This document shows, in pieces, positions 1 through 14,590 of a stretch of DNA of 64,000 nucleotides. Origin of the DNA: Mercurialis annua (lineage: Eukaryota; Streptophyta; Magnoliopsida; Malpighiales; Euphorbiaceae); contig NC_065574.1 in assembly GCF_937616625.2 (NCBI RefSeq), forward strand, positions 24,035,001-24,099,000, read 5' to 3'. Position numbers and translations under genes: made by a program. The notes under the pieces are model-generated. The model had not been told where the DNA came from, made no database searches, and saw only the letters and a list, made by a program, of their open reading frames with translations. The number at the start of each line of letters is the position of its first letter. Positions within the stretch are counted from its first letter, which is position 1.

Positions 1-3000
1 AAAAGAGACTTGTGACGCGACATAAGAATGGTAATGAAACGACGCCTTAAAGAAACATTAGACGGGACATACTAATCTAGCGTCACGTTTCACGCACACT
101 TTGCGCAATATAACCTAACCATGATAGGTGATCGGACCGATGCGTTAAAGAGACATGAGACGCGACATACTAATCTAGCGTCACTTTTCATGCACACTTT
201 GTGGAATATATAACCTAACCATTCTTAGGTGTTCGGAACGACACGTTAAAGAGACTTGTGACGCGACATAAGCATAGTAATCGAAACGACGCGTTAAAGA
301 GACTTGAAACGGGACATACTAGTCCTGCTTCACGTTTTACGCACACTTTGCGTAATATAACCAAACAATGCGTAGGTAATCGGAGCAACGTGTTAATGAG
401 ACTTGAGACGCGACATACTAATCTAGCATCACTTTTTACGCACGCTTTGCGTAATATAACCTAACCATGCTTGGGTAATCGGAACGACGCGTTAAAGAGA
501 CTTGAGAAGCGACATACTAATCTAGCGTCACTTTTCACGCACCGTTTGCGTAATATAACCTAACCAAGCTTTGGTAATCGGAACGACGCGTTGAGAGACT
601 TGTGACGCGACATAAGCATGGTAATCGAAATGACGCGTTAAAGAGACTTGAGACGCGACATACTAATCTAGCGTCACTTTTCACACACACTTTGCGAGTT
701 ATTACCTAACAATGCTTATGTAATTGGATGCGTTAGAGAGACTTTTGACGCGACATAAGCATGGTAATCGAAACGACGAGTTAAAGAGACTTGTGACAGG
801 ACATAGTATAATCTAACTTCACTTTCAACGCACACTTTCCATAATATAAACTAACCATGCTTAGATAATCGAAACGACGAGTCAGAGAGACTTGTGACGC
901 GACATAAGCATGGTAATCAAAACGACGCAATAAAGAGACTTGAGACGCGACATACTAATCTAGCGTCACTTTTCACGCAAACTTTGCGTAATATAACCTA
1001 ACCATGCTTAGGTAATCGGAACAACGCGTTAAAGAAACTTGTCACGCGTCTTAGTAATCTAGCGTAACTTTTAACGCACACTTTGTGTAATATAACCTAA
1101 CCATGCTTAGGTAATCGGAACGACGCGTTAGAGAGACTTGTGACGCGACATAGACATGGTAATCGAAACGACACGTTAAAGAGACTTGAGACGCGACATA
1201 CTAATCTAACGTCACTTTTCACGCACACTTTGCGTAATATGGTTTAACAATGCTTAGATAATTGGAACGACGCGCTGACGCTACATAAGCATGGTAATCA
1301 AAACAGCGCGTTTATGAGACTTGAGACGCGACATACTAATCTAGCGTCATATTTCACGCACACTTTGCGTAATATAATCTAACCATGCTTAGGTAATCGA
1401 AACGACGCGTTAAAGAGACTTGAGACGCGACATACTAATCTAGCGTCACTTTTAACGCACACTTTGCGTATTATAACCTAACCATAATTAGGTAATCGGA
1501 ACGACGCATAAGAGAGACTTGTGACGCGATATAAGCATGACAATCGAAACGACGCGTAAAAGAGATTTGAGACACGACATACTAATCTTGCGTCACTTTT
1601 CACGGACACTTTGCGTAATATAACCTAACCATGCTTAGGTAATCGGAACGACGCGTTAAAGAGACTTGAGACACGTCATACTAATCTAGCATCACTTTTA
1701 ACGCACACTTTGCGTAGCTTAACCATGCCTCGGTAATCGGAACGACGCTATAAAAATACTTGAGAGGCGAAAGACTAATCTACTGTCACTTTTCACGCAC
1801 ACTTTGCATAATACAAACTAACCATGCTTAGGTAATTGGAACGACGCATTAGAGAGACTTGTGAAGAGACATAAGCATGGTAATCAAAACGACACGTTAC
1901 AAAGACTTTAAACGCGACATACCAATCTAGCGTCACTTTTCACGCACACTTTTCTTAATATTACCTAAGCATGCATATGTAATCGAAACGGAGCATTAGT
2001 AAGACTCTTGACGCGACATAAGCATGGTAATTGAAACGACGTGTTAATGAGACTTGAGACACGACATACTAATCTAATATCACTTTTCACGCAAACTTTG
2101 CGTAATATAGTCTTACCATGGTTAGGAAATCGAAACGACGCGTTAAAGAGACTAGAGATGCAACATACTAATCTATTGCCACTTTTCATGAACAATGCGT
2201 AATATAACCTAACCATGCTTTGGTAATCGGAACGAGGCGCTAGAGAGACTTTAACCTAACCATGCTTAGGTAATCGGAACGACGTGTTAAAAAGACTTGT
2301 GACGTGACATACTAATCTAGTGTAACTTTTCACGCACACTTCGTGTAATATAACCTAACCATACTTAGGTAATCGAAACGACACGTTAAAGAGACTTGTG
2401 ACGCGACATATTAATCTAGCTTCACTTTTAACGCACACTTTCCATAATATAATTTAACCATGCTTAGGTAATCTGAACAACGCGACATAATGATAATCGA
2501 AACGACGCGTTAAAGTGACTTAGGTAATCGGAACTACGCGTTAAAAAAACTTGTAACGCGACATAGTAATCTAGCGTCACCTTTAACGCACACTTTGCGT
2601 AATATAACCTAACCATGCTTAGGTAATCGGAACGACGAGTTAGAGAGACTTGTGACGCGACACAAGCATGGTAGCCGAAATGACGGGTTAAAAACACTTG
2701 AGTCGTGACATACTGCGTCACTTTTCACGCACACTTTGCATAATATAACCTAACCATGCTTAGGTAATCGAAACGACTCGTTTAAAAGACTTGAGACACG
2801 ACATACTAATCTATTGTCACTTTTAACACACACTTTGCGTAATATAACCTAACCATGTTTAGGTAATAGGAACGACGCATTAAAGAGACATGAGACACGA
2901 CATACTAATCTAGCATCACTTTTTACGCACTCTTTGCATAATTTAACCTTAACCATGGTTAAGTAATCGGAACGACGCGTCAAAAAGACTTGAGACACGA

Positions 3001-6000
3001 CATACTAATCTATTTCACTTTTCACAAACACTTTGCGTAATATAAACTAACCATGCTTTAGTAATTGGAATGATGTGTTAGAAAGACTTGTGACGCGACA
3101 CAAGAATGGCAATGAAACGACGCCTAAAAGAGACTTTAGACGCGACATACTAATCTAGAGTCACTTTTCAAGCACACTTTGCGCAATATAACCTAACCAT
3201 ACTTAGGTAATCGGACAGACACGTTAAAGAGACATGAGACACGACATACTAATCTAGCGTCACTTTTCACGCACACTTTGAGTAATTAACCTAAACATGC
3301 TTAGGTGTTCGGAACGACGCTTTAAAGAGACTTGTAACGCGACATCAGCATAGTAATCGAAATGACGCGTTAAAGAGACTTGAAACGCGACATACTAATC
3401 TAGCGTCACTTTTTACGCACACTTTGCGTAATATAACCTAACAATGCTTAGGTAATCGGAACGACGCGTTAAAAAGACTTGAGACGCGACATATTAATCT
3501 AGCGTCACTTTTTACGCACGCTTTGCGTAATATTTCCTAACCATGCTTAGGTAATCGGAACGACGCGTTAAAGAGACTTGAGACGCGACATACTAATCTA
3601 GCGTCACTTTTCACGCACACTTTGCGTAGTATAACCTAACCATATTTAGGTAATCAGAACGACGAGTCAAAGAGACTTGTGACGCGACATAGTGACCTAG
3701 CGTCACTTTTAGCGCACACTTTGCGTAATATAACCTAACATGTTTAGGAAATAGGAACGACGGGTTAGAGAGACTTTTGAAGCGACATAAACTTGGTCAT
3801 CAAAACGACGCATTAAAGAGACTTGAGACACGACATACTAATCTAGCGTCACTTTTCTCGCACAATTTGCATAATATAACCTAACCATGCTTAGGTAATC
3901 GGAACGACACGTTAGAGAGATTTGTTACGCGACATAAGCATGGTAATTGAAACGATGCGTTAAAGAGACTTGAGACACGACATACTAATCTAGCGTCCCT
4001 TTTCACGCACACTTTGCATAATATAACCTAACAAAGTAAGACTTCAGACGCGATATACTAATCTACTGTAACTTTTAACGCACACTTCGCGTAATATAAC
4101 TTAACCATGCTAAGATAACCGGAATGACGCGTTAAAGAGACTTGAGACACGACATACTAATATATCATCACTTTTTACGCACTATTTGTGTAATATAACC
4201 TAACCATGCTTAGGTAATTGGAACAGCGCGTTAAAGAGACTTGAGACACGACATACTAATCTAGCGTCACTTTTCACGCACAATTTGCATAGTATAACCT
4301 AACCATGCTTAGGTAGTTTGAACAACGCGTTAGAGCGACTTGTGACGCAACATAAGCATGGTAATCGAAACGACGCGTTAAAGAGACTTTAGACGCGACA
4401 TACTAATCTAGCGTCATTTTTCACGCACACTTTGCGTAATATAACCTACGGCGGGTTAAAGAGACTTGAGACACGACATACTAATCTAGCGTCACTTTTC
4501 ACGCACAATTAGCATAATATAACCTAACAATGTAAGACTTCAGACGCGATATACTAATCTATTGTAACTTTTAACGCACACTTCGCGTAAAATAACTTAA
4601 CCATGCTAAGGTAATCGGAATGACGCGTTAAAGAGACTTGAGACACGACATACTATTATATCATTACTTTTTACGCACTCTTTGTGTAATAAAAGTAATC
4701 GTAACAACGAGTCAAAAAGACTGGAGATGTGACATACTAATCTATTGTCACTTTTCACGCACACTTTGCATAATATAAACTAACCATGCTTAGGTAGTTT
4801 GAACAACGCGTTGGAGCGACTTGTGACGCGAGATAAGCATGGTAATCGAAACGACGTGTTAAAGAGACTTTAGACGCGACATACTAATCTAGCGTCATTT
4901 TTCACGCACACTTTGCGTAATATAACCTGACCATGCCTAGGTAATCATAATGACGTTTTAAAAAGACTTGAGACGAGACATTCTAATCTAGCGTCACTTT
5001 TTACGGACACTTTGTGTAATATATCCTAACCATGCTTAGGTAATCGGAACAACACGTTAGAGAGACTTGCTACGCGACATAAGCATGGCAATCGAAACGA
5101 CGAGTTAAAGAGACTTGAGACGTGACATACTAATCTAGCGTCACTTTTTTTTCACGCACACTTCACGTAATATACCCTTACCATACTTAGGTAATCGGAA
5201 CAACGCGTTAAAGAGACTTGTGACGCGACATAGTAATCTAGCGTAACTTTTAACGCACACTTTTATATAACATAACCATGCTTAGGTAATTAGGACGACG
5301 CGTTAGGGAGAATTGTTACGCGGCATAAGCATGGTATTCGAAACAACGGGTTAAAGACACTTGAGACGCGACATACTAATCTAGCGTCACTTTTCACGCA
5401 CACTTTGCGTAATATAACCTAACCATGCTTAGGTAATCGAAATGACGCGTTAAAGGGACATGAGATGCGACATACTAATCTATTGTCACAATTAACGTAC
5501 ACTTTGCTTAATATAACCTACTACCCATGCTTAGGTAATCGGAACGACGAGTTAAAAAAACTTGAGACACGACATACCAATCTAGCATCACTTTTTTACG
5601 CACTCTTTGCGTAATTTAACCTAACCATGCTTAGGTAATCGGAACGACGCGTCAAAAAGACTTGAGACCCGACATACTAATCTATTTCACTTTTCACGCA
5701 CACTTTGCGTAGTATAAACTAACCATGCTTAGGTAATTGGAACGATGCGTTAGAGAAACTTGTGACGTGAAATAAGAATGGTAATGAAACGACGCCTTAA
5801 AGAGACTTTAGACGCGACATACTAATATAGCGTCACTTTTCACGCACACTTTGTGCAATATACCCTAACAATGCTTAGGTAATTGGACACGTTAGAGAGA
5901 TTTGTGACGCGACATAAGCATGGTAATCGAAACGACGCGTTCAAGAGACTTGAGACACAACATACTAATCTAGCATCACTTTTCACGCACACTTTGCGTA

Positions 6001-8996
6001 TATAACCTAACCATGCTTAGGTAATCGGAACGACGCGTTAAAGAGACTTGTGAAGCGACATACTAATCTAGCGTCACTTTTCACGCACACTTTGCGTAAT
6101 ATAACCTAACAATGCTTAGGTAATCGGAACGATGCGTTAAAGAGACTTGTGACACGAAATAAGAATGCTAATGAAACGATGCCTTAATGAGACATTACAT
6201 GCGATATACTAATCTAGCGTCACTTTTCACGCACACTTTGCGTAATATAACCTAATCATGCTTAGGTAATAGGAAGGACGCGTTAAAGAGACTTGTGACG
6301 GGACATAAAATCTAGCGTCACTTTTCACGCACACTTTGAATAATATAACCTAACCATTCTTAGGTAATCGGAGCGACTTGTTAGAGAAACTTGTGACACG
6401 ACATAAGCATGGTAATTGAAACGACGCGTTAAAGAGAGATGAGACACGACATACTAATCTCGCTTTACTTTTCACGCACATTTTGCGTAATATAACCTAT
6501 CAATGTTTAGGTAATTGGAACGACGCGTTAGAGAGACTTGTGACGCGACATATGCATGGTTATCGAACGACGCGTTAAAGAGAGATGAGACGCGACATAC
6601 TAATCTAGCGTCACTTTTCACGCACACTTTGAGTAATATAACCTAACCATGCATAAGTAATCGAAACTACGCGTTAAAGAGACTTGAGACTCGACAAACT
6701 AATCTAGCGTCACTTTTCACGCACACTTTGCGTAATATAACCTAACCTTGCTTAGTTAATCGGAACAATACGTTAACGTGAGCCGCCACATACTAATCTA
6801 GCGTCAATTTTCACGCACACTTTGCGTATATAACCTAACCATTCTTAAGTAATCGAAACGACGCGTTAAAAAGACTTGAGACGCGACATAGTAATCTACT
6901 GTCACTTTTTACGCACACTTTGCGTAATATAACCTAATATGATGCTTAGGTAATCGGAACGACGAGTAAAGAGACTGGAGACACGACATAGTAATCCATC
7001 GTCACTTCATACGCACGCTTTGCGTAACCTAACCTAACCGTGCTTAGGTAATTGGAACGACGCGTTAAACAGACTTGAGACGTGTCTTACTAATCTAGCG
7101 TCACTTTTCACGCACACTTTGCGTAATATAACCAAACTATGCCTAGGTAATTGGAACGACGCGTTAGAGGGACTTGTGGCACGACATATGCATGGTAATT
7201 GAAACGATGCGTTGAAGAGACTTGAGACGCGACATACTAATCTAGCGTCACTTTTCACGCACACTTTGCGTAATATAACCAAACCATGCTTATGTAATCA
7301 AAACGACGCAGTTAAAGATATTAAAGACGCGACAAACTAATCTACTGTCACTTTTCACGCACACTTTGTGTAATATAACCTAACCATGCTTAGTTAATCG
7401 GAACAACGCGTTAATGAGACTTGAGACGCAACATACTAATCTAGCGTCCCTTTTCACGCACACTTTGCGTAATATAACCTAACCATGCTTAGGTAATTGG
7501 AACGACGTGCTGAAGTGACTTGCGACGCGACAAACTAATCTACTGTCACTTTTCACGCACACTTTAGGTAATCGGAACGACGCGTTAGAGAGACTTGTGA
7601 CGCGACATAAGCATGGTATTCAAAACGACGCGTTACTGAGACTTGAGACGCGACATACTCTAGCGTCACTTTTCACGCACACTTTGCGTAATATAGCCTA
7701 ACAATTCTAAGGTAATCGGAACAATGCGTTAAAGAGATTTGTGATGCGATATAGTAATCTAGCTTCACTTTTAACGCAAACTTTCCATAATATAAACTAA
7801 ATATGCTTAGGTAATCGGAACGACGCGTTAGAGAGACTTGTGATGCGACTTATGCATGGTAATCGAAACGACATGTTAAAGAGACTTGAGACGCGGCATA
7901 CTAATTTAGAGTCACGTTTCACGTACACTTTGCATAATATAACCTAACCACGCTTAGGTAATCAGAACGACGCGTTAAAGAAACTTGTGATGCGACTTAG
8001 TGATCTAGCGTCACTTTTAACTCATACTTTGCGTAATATAACCAAACCATGCTTAGGAAATCGGGACGACGCGTTAGAGAGACTTGTGACGCGACATAAG
8101 CATGGTATTCGAAACAACGGGTTAAAGACACTTGAGACGCGACATACTAATCTAGCGTCACTTTTCACCCACACTTTGCGTAAGATACCTAACCATGCTG
8201 AGGTAATCGAAACGACGCGTTAAAGAGACATGAGACGCGACATACTAATCCATTGTAACTCTTAACGCACACTTTGTGTAATATAACCTAACCGTGCTTA
8301 GGTAATCGGAACGACGCGTTATAAAGACTCGAGACACGACATACGAATCTAGCATCACTTTTTACGCACTCTTTGCGTAATTTTAACCTAACCATGCTTA
8401 GGTAATCGGAAAGTCGCGTCAAAAAGATTTGAGCCGCGACATACTTATCTATTTCATTTTTCACGCACACTTTGGGTAGTATAAACTAACCATGCATAGG
8501 TAATTGAAACGATGCGTTAGAGAGACTTGTAACGTGAAATAAGAATGGTAATGAAACTACGCCTTAAAGAGACATTAGACGCGACATACTAATCTAGCGT
8601 CACTTTTCACGCACACTTTGCTCCATATAACCTAACCATGCTTCGGTAATCGAACCGACGCGTTATAGAGACATGAGATGCGACATACTAATCTAGCGTT
8701 ACTTTTTACGCACACTTTGTGTAGTATAACCTAACCATGCTTAGGTGTTTGGAGCGACGCGTTAAAGAGACTTGTGACGCGACATAAGCATAGTAATTAA
8801 AACGAAGAGTTAAAGGGACTTGATATGCGACATACTAATCTAGCGTCACTTTTACGCACACTTTACGTAATATAACCTACGATGCTTAGGTAATCAGAAC
8901 GACGCGTTAAAGAGACTTGAGAAGCGACATACTAATCTCGAGTCACTTTTTACACACGCTATGCACAATATAACCTAACCATGCTTAGATAATCGG

Positions 8997-9095
8997 AACG
9001 ACGCGTTAAAGAGACTTGAGACGCGACATACTAATCTAGCGTCACTTTTCACGCACACTTTGGGTAATATAACATAACCATGCTTTGGTAATCGG
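8997..9095 (+). repeat. Representative 99-bp satellite monomer
   Basis: The phase marker AACGACGCGTTAAAG at 8997 recurs at 9096 as AACGAAGCGTTTGAG, exactly 99 bp later. Between them lie the CATACTAATCTAGCGTCAC segment, the CACGCACACTTTG segment and the AACCATGCTTTGG segment. This copy is close to the apparent consensus and can serve as a reference unit. Confidence 0.93.
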
Positions 9096-9491
9096 AACGA
9101 AGCGTTTGAGAGACTTGAGACGCGACATACTAATCTAGCGTCACTTTTCACGCACACTTTGCGTAATATAACCTAACCTTGCTTAGATAATCAAAACGAC
9201 GCGTTAAAAAGACTTGAGATGCGACATACTAATCTAGCGTCACTTTTCACGCAAACTTTGCGTAATATAACCTAACCATGCTTAGGTAATCTGAACGACG
9301 CGTTAAAGGGAATTGTGACGCAACATACTAATCTAGCGTCACTTTTCACGCACACTTTGCATAATATAACCAAACCATGCTTAGGTAATCAGAACGACGC
9401 GTTAAACATACTTGTGACGGGACATAGTAATCTAGCTTCACTTTCAACGCACACTTTCCATAATATAAACTAACCATGCTTAGGTAATCGG

Positions 9492-9539
9492 AACAACGCG
9501 TTAGAGAGACTTGTGACGCGACATAAGCATGGTAATCAA
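9492..9539 (+). repeat. Representative 48-bp short satellite monomer
   Basis: The phase marker AAC(A/G)ACGC at 9492 recurs at 9540, 48 bp later. The unit reads through TTAGAGAGACTTGTGACGCG and CATAAGCATGGTAATC. Compared with the 99-bp unit, it lacks the segment from ACTAATCTAG to CCTAACC. It therefore looks like an old internal deletion derivative that was then co-amplified. Confidence 0.92.
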
Positions 9540-9847
9540 AACGACGCAATAAAGAGACGTGAGACGACATACTAATCTAGCGTCACTTTTCACGCACACT
9601 TTGCGCAATATAAGCTAACCATACTTAGGTAATCGGACCGACGCGTTAAAGACACATGAGACGCGACATACTAATCCTGAGTCACTTTTTACACACGCTT
9701 TGCGTAATATAAGCTAACCATGTTTAGGTAATCGGACCGACGCGTTAAAGAGACTTGAGAAGCGACATACTAATCTAGCGTCACTTTGCGTAATATTACC
9801 AAACCATGCTTAGGAAATCGGAATGACGCGTTAGAGAGACTTGTGAC

Positions 9848-9986
9848 ATCAGTGCAGTACTTGTCCTAAGAGTGCTTTCTCCCGAGCCAGTGAATGAATC
9901 CCTCAAACAGTCAGTGCTGAACAGATGAAGAATCTTCTTTTAATGATTACGATCGCCTCTTTTCTTTCTAGGACATGAAAGAAGTT
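9848..9986. other. 139-bp non-satellite insert inside array A
   Basis: The satellite is interrupted after ACTTGTGAC at 9847 and resumes with CGACATAAGCATGG at 9987, in the same phase apart from one or two lost bases. The inserted 139 bp has no satellite similarity, no terminal inverted repeats and no target duplication. Near its end is a pyrimidine tract followed by TAG (TTTTCTTTCTAG), then GACATGAAAG, which resembles a plant 3' splice site. It may be a gene fragment captured during double-strand-break repair. I do not recognise its source. Confidence 0.8.
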
Positions 9987-12267
9987 CGACATAAGCATGG
10001 TAATCGAAACGATGCGTTAAAGAGATTAAGACGCGACATACTAATCTAGCGTCACTTTTCACGCACACTTTGCGTAATATAACCTAACCATGCTTAGGTA
10101 ATCGAAACGACGCGTGAAAGAGACTTGAGACGCGACAAACTAATCTAGCGTCACTTTTCAAGCACACTTTGCGTAATATAACCTAACCATGCTTACTTAA
10201 TCGGAACAACGCATTAAAGAGATTTGAGACGTAACATACAAATCTAGCATCACTTTTCACGCACACTTTAAGTAATATAACCTAACCATGCTTAGGTAGT
10301 CGGAACGACGCGTTAAAGTATCTTGTGACGCGACATAAGTACTATTGTCAATTTTAACGCACACTTTGCGTAATATAACCTAATCATGATTGGGTAATCG
10401 GAACGACGCAGTAGAGAGAATTGTGACGTGACATAAGCATGATAATCGAAACGACGCGTTAAAGAGACTTGAGACGCGACTTACTAATCTAGCATCACTT
10501 TAGACGCACACTTTGCATAATATAACCTAACCATGATTTGGTAATTGGAACTACACGTTTGAGAGACTTGTGACGCGACATAAGCATGGTAATCAAAACG
10601 ACGCGTTAAAGAGACTTGCGACGCAACATACTAATCTAGCGTCACTGTTCACGCACACTTTGGGTATATAACCTAACCATGCTGACGCGTTAAAGAGACT
10701 TGTGACGCGACATACTAATCTAGCGTAACTTTTCACGCACAACCTAACCATGCTTAGGTAATCGGAACGACGCGTTAAAGAGACTTGTGACGAGACATAT
10801 TAATCTAGCTTCACTTTTAACGCACACTTTCCATAATATAAATTAACCATGCTTCGGTAATCAGAACGATTCGTTAAAGAGACTTGTGACGTGACATAAG
10901 CATGGTAATTAAAACGACGCGTAAAAGAGACTTGAGACGCGACATACTAATCTAAAGTCACTTTTCCCGCACACTTTGCATAACATAACCTAACCATGCT
11001 TAGGTAATTGGAACAACGCATTAAAAATACTTGAGACGCAACATACAAATCTAACGGCTTTTTTCACGCACACTTTGCGTAATATAGTCTAACCATGCTA
11101 AGGTAATCGGAACGACGCGTTAAAGTGACTTGTGACGCGACATAGTACTCTACCGTCAATTTTAACGCACACTTTGCATAATATAACCTAACCGAACCAT
11201 GATTAGGTAATCGGAACGACACGTTTAAGAGACTTGTGACGCGACATAAGCATGGTAATCAAAACGACGCGGCAAAGAGACTTAAGACGCGACATACTAA
11301 TCTACTCACTGTTCACGCACACTTTGTGTATATAACCTATCCATGCTTATGTAATTGGAACGACGCGTTAAAGAGACTTGTGACTCGACATACTAATCTA
11401 GCGTCACTTTTCACGCACACTTTGCGTAATATAACCTAACCATGCTTAGGTAATGGAACGATGCGTTAAAGAAACTTGTGACGCGACATAGTAATATCTA
11501 GCTTCACTTGTAATGCACACTTTCCATAATATAAATTAACCATGCTTAGGTAATCAGAACGACGCGTTAGAGAGACTTGTGACGTGACATAAGCATGGTA
11601 ATCGAAATGACGCGTTAAAGAGACTTTAGACGCGACTAATATCTAGAGCCACTTTTCTCGCACACTTTGCGTAATATAACCTAACATTGCTTAGGTAATC
11701 GTAAAAACGTGTTAGAGAGACTTGTGACGCGACATAAGCATGGTAATCGGAACGACGGGTTAAAGACACTTGAGACGCCTAGCGTCACTTTTCACGCACA
11801 CTTTGCATAATATAACCTAACCATGCCTAGGTAATCGAAACGACGCGTTACAAAGACTTGAGACGCGACATACTAATCTATTGTCACATTTAATGCACAC
11901 TTTGCGTAATATAACCTAACCATGCTTAGGTAATCGGAACGACGCGTTAAAGAGACTTGAGACATGACATACTAATCTAGCATCTTTGTTACGCACTCTT
12001 TATGTAATTTAACTTATCCATGCTTAGGTAATCGGAACGACGCGTCTCAAATACTTGAGACGCGACATACTGATCTATTTCACTTTTCACGCACACTTTG
12101 CGTAATAAAAACTAACCATGCTTAGGTAATTGGAACGATGCGTAAAAGAGACTTGTGACGCGACATAAGCATGGTAATGAAACGACGCCTTAAAGAAACA
12201 TGAGGCGGGACATACTAATCTAGCGTCACGTTTCACGGACACTTTGCGCAATATAACCTAACCATGA

Positions 12268-14590
12268 TAGGTGATCGGACCGATGCGTTAAAGAGACATA
12301 AGACGCGACATACTAATCTAGCATCACTTTTCACGCACACTTTGTGTAATATATAATCTAACCATGCTTCGGTGTTCGGAACGATACGTTAAAGAGACTT
12401 GTAACGCGACATAAGCATAGTAATCAAAACGACGCGTTAAAGATACTTGAAAAGGGACATACTAGTCCTGCTTCACTTTTTACGCACACTTTGCGTAATA
12501 TAACCAAACAATGCGTAGGTAATCGGAGCAACGCGTTAATGAGACTTGAGACGCGACATACTAAATCTAGCATCACTTTTTACGCACGCTTTGCGTAATA
12601 TAACCTAACCATGCTTGGGTAATCGGAACGACGCGTTAAAGAGACTTGAGATGCGACATATTAATCTAGCGTCACTTTTCACGCACCGTTTGCGTAATAT
12701 AACCTAACCATGCTTTGGTAATCTGAACGACGCGTTGAGACACTTGTGACACGACATAAGCATGGTAATCGAAACGACGCGTTAAAGAGACTTGAGACGC
12801 GACATACTAATCTAGCGTCACTTATCACACATACTTTCCGCGTTATAACCTAACAATGCATATGTAATTAGACGCGTTAGAGAGACTTATGACGCGACAT
12901 AAGCATGGTAATCAAAACGACGCGTTAAAGAGACTTGTGACAGGACATAGTAATCTAGCTTCACTTTCAACGCACACTTTCCATAATATAAACTAACCAT
13001 GCTTAGATAATCGAAACGACGCGTCAGAGAGACTTGTGACGCGACAAAAGCATGGTAATCAAAACGACGCAATAAAGATACTTGAGACGCGACATACTAA
13101 TCTACTGTCACCTTTCACGCACACTTTGCGTAATATAACCTAACCATGCTTAGGTAATCGGAACAACGCGTTAAAGAAACTTGTGACGCGTCATAGTAAT
13201 CTAGCGTCACTTTTAACGCACACTTTGTGTAATATAAACTAACCATGCTTAGGTAACCGGAACGACGCGTTAGAGAGACTTGTGACGCGACATAGACATG
13301 GTAATCGGAACGACGCGTTAAAGAGACTTGAGACGCGACATACTAATCTAACGTCACTTTTCACGCACACTTTGCGTAATATGGTTTAACAATGCTTAGA
13401 TAATTGGAACGACGCGCTGACGCTACATAAGCATGGTAATCAAAACAGCGCGTTAATGAGACTTGAGACGCGACATACTAATCTAGCGTCATATTTCACG
13501 CACACTTTGCGTAATATAACCTAACCATGCTTAGGTAATCGAAACGGCGCGTTAATGAGACTTCAGACGCGACATACTAATCTAGCGTCACTTTTCACGC
13601 ACAGTTTGCGCAATAAAACAAACCATGCTTCGGTAATCGGAACGACGCGTTAAAATGACTTGTGACGCGACATAGTACTCTACCGTCAATTTTAACGCAC
13701 ACTTTGAGTAATATAACCAAACCATAATTAGGTAATCGGAACGACGCATAACAGAGACTTGTGACGCGATATAAGCATGGTAATCGAAACGACGCGTTAC
13801 AGAGACTTTAGACGCGACATACCAATCTAGCGTCACTTTTCACGCACACTTTTCTTAATATTACCTAAGCATGCATATGTAATCGAAACGGAGCATTAGT
13901 GAGACTCTTGACGCGACATAAGAATGGTAATTGAAACGACGTGTTAAAGAGACTTGAGACGCGACATACTAATCTAATATCACTTTTCACGCACACTTTG
14001 CGTAATAGGTAATCGAAACGACGCGTTAAAGAGACTTGAGATGCAACATACTAATCTATTACCACTTTTCATGAACTCTGCGTAATATAACCTAACCATG
14101 CTTCGGTAATCGGAACGAGGCGCTAGAGAGACTTTAACCTAACCATGCCTAGGTAATCAAAACGACGTGTTACAAAGACTTGAGACGCGACAAACTAATC
14201 TATTGTCACTTTTAATGCACACTTTGCGTAATATAACCTAACCATGCTTAGGTAATCGGAACGACGCGTTAAAGAGACTTGAGACACGACATACTAATCT
14301 AGCATCACTTGTTACGCACTCTTTATGTAATTTAACTAATCCATGCTTAGGCAATCGGAACGACGCGTCTCAAATACTTGAGACGCGACATACTGATCTA
14401 TTTCACTTTTCACGCACACTTTGCATAATAAAAACTAACCATGCTTAGGTAATTGGAACGATGCGTAAAAGAGACTTGTGACGCGACATAAGAATGGTAG
14501 TGAAACGACGCCTTAAAGAAACATGAGGCGGGACATACTAATCTAGCGTCACGTTTCACGGACACTTTGCGCAATATAACCTAACCATGA
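12268..14590 (+). repeat. Higher-order satellite repeat copy (about 2.32 kb)
   Basis: A variant monomer carrying TAGGTGATCGGACCGATGCG recurs at about 125, 12268, 14591, 44113 and 46590 (slightly altered at 14591). It is always followed by the same train of marked monomers, including one with AGTCCTGCTTCAC (321, 12463, 14787, 44309, 46786). The spacing here is 2323 bp. This shows amplification of multi-monomer blocks in addition to single units. Confidence 0.75.
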
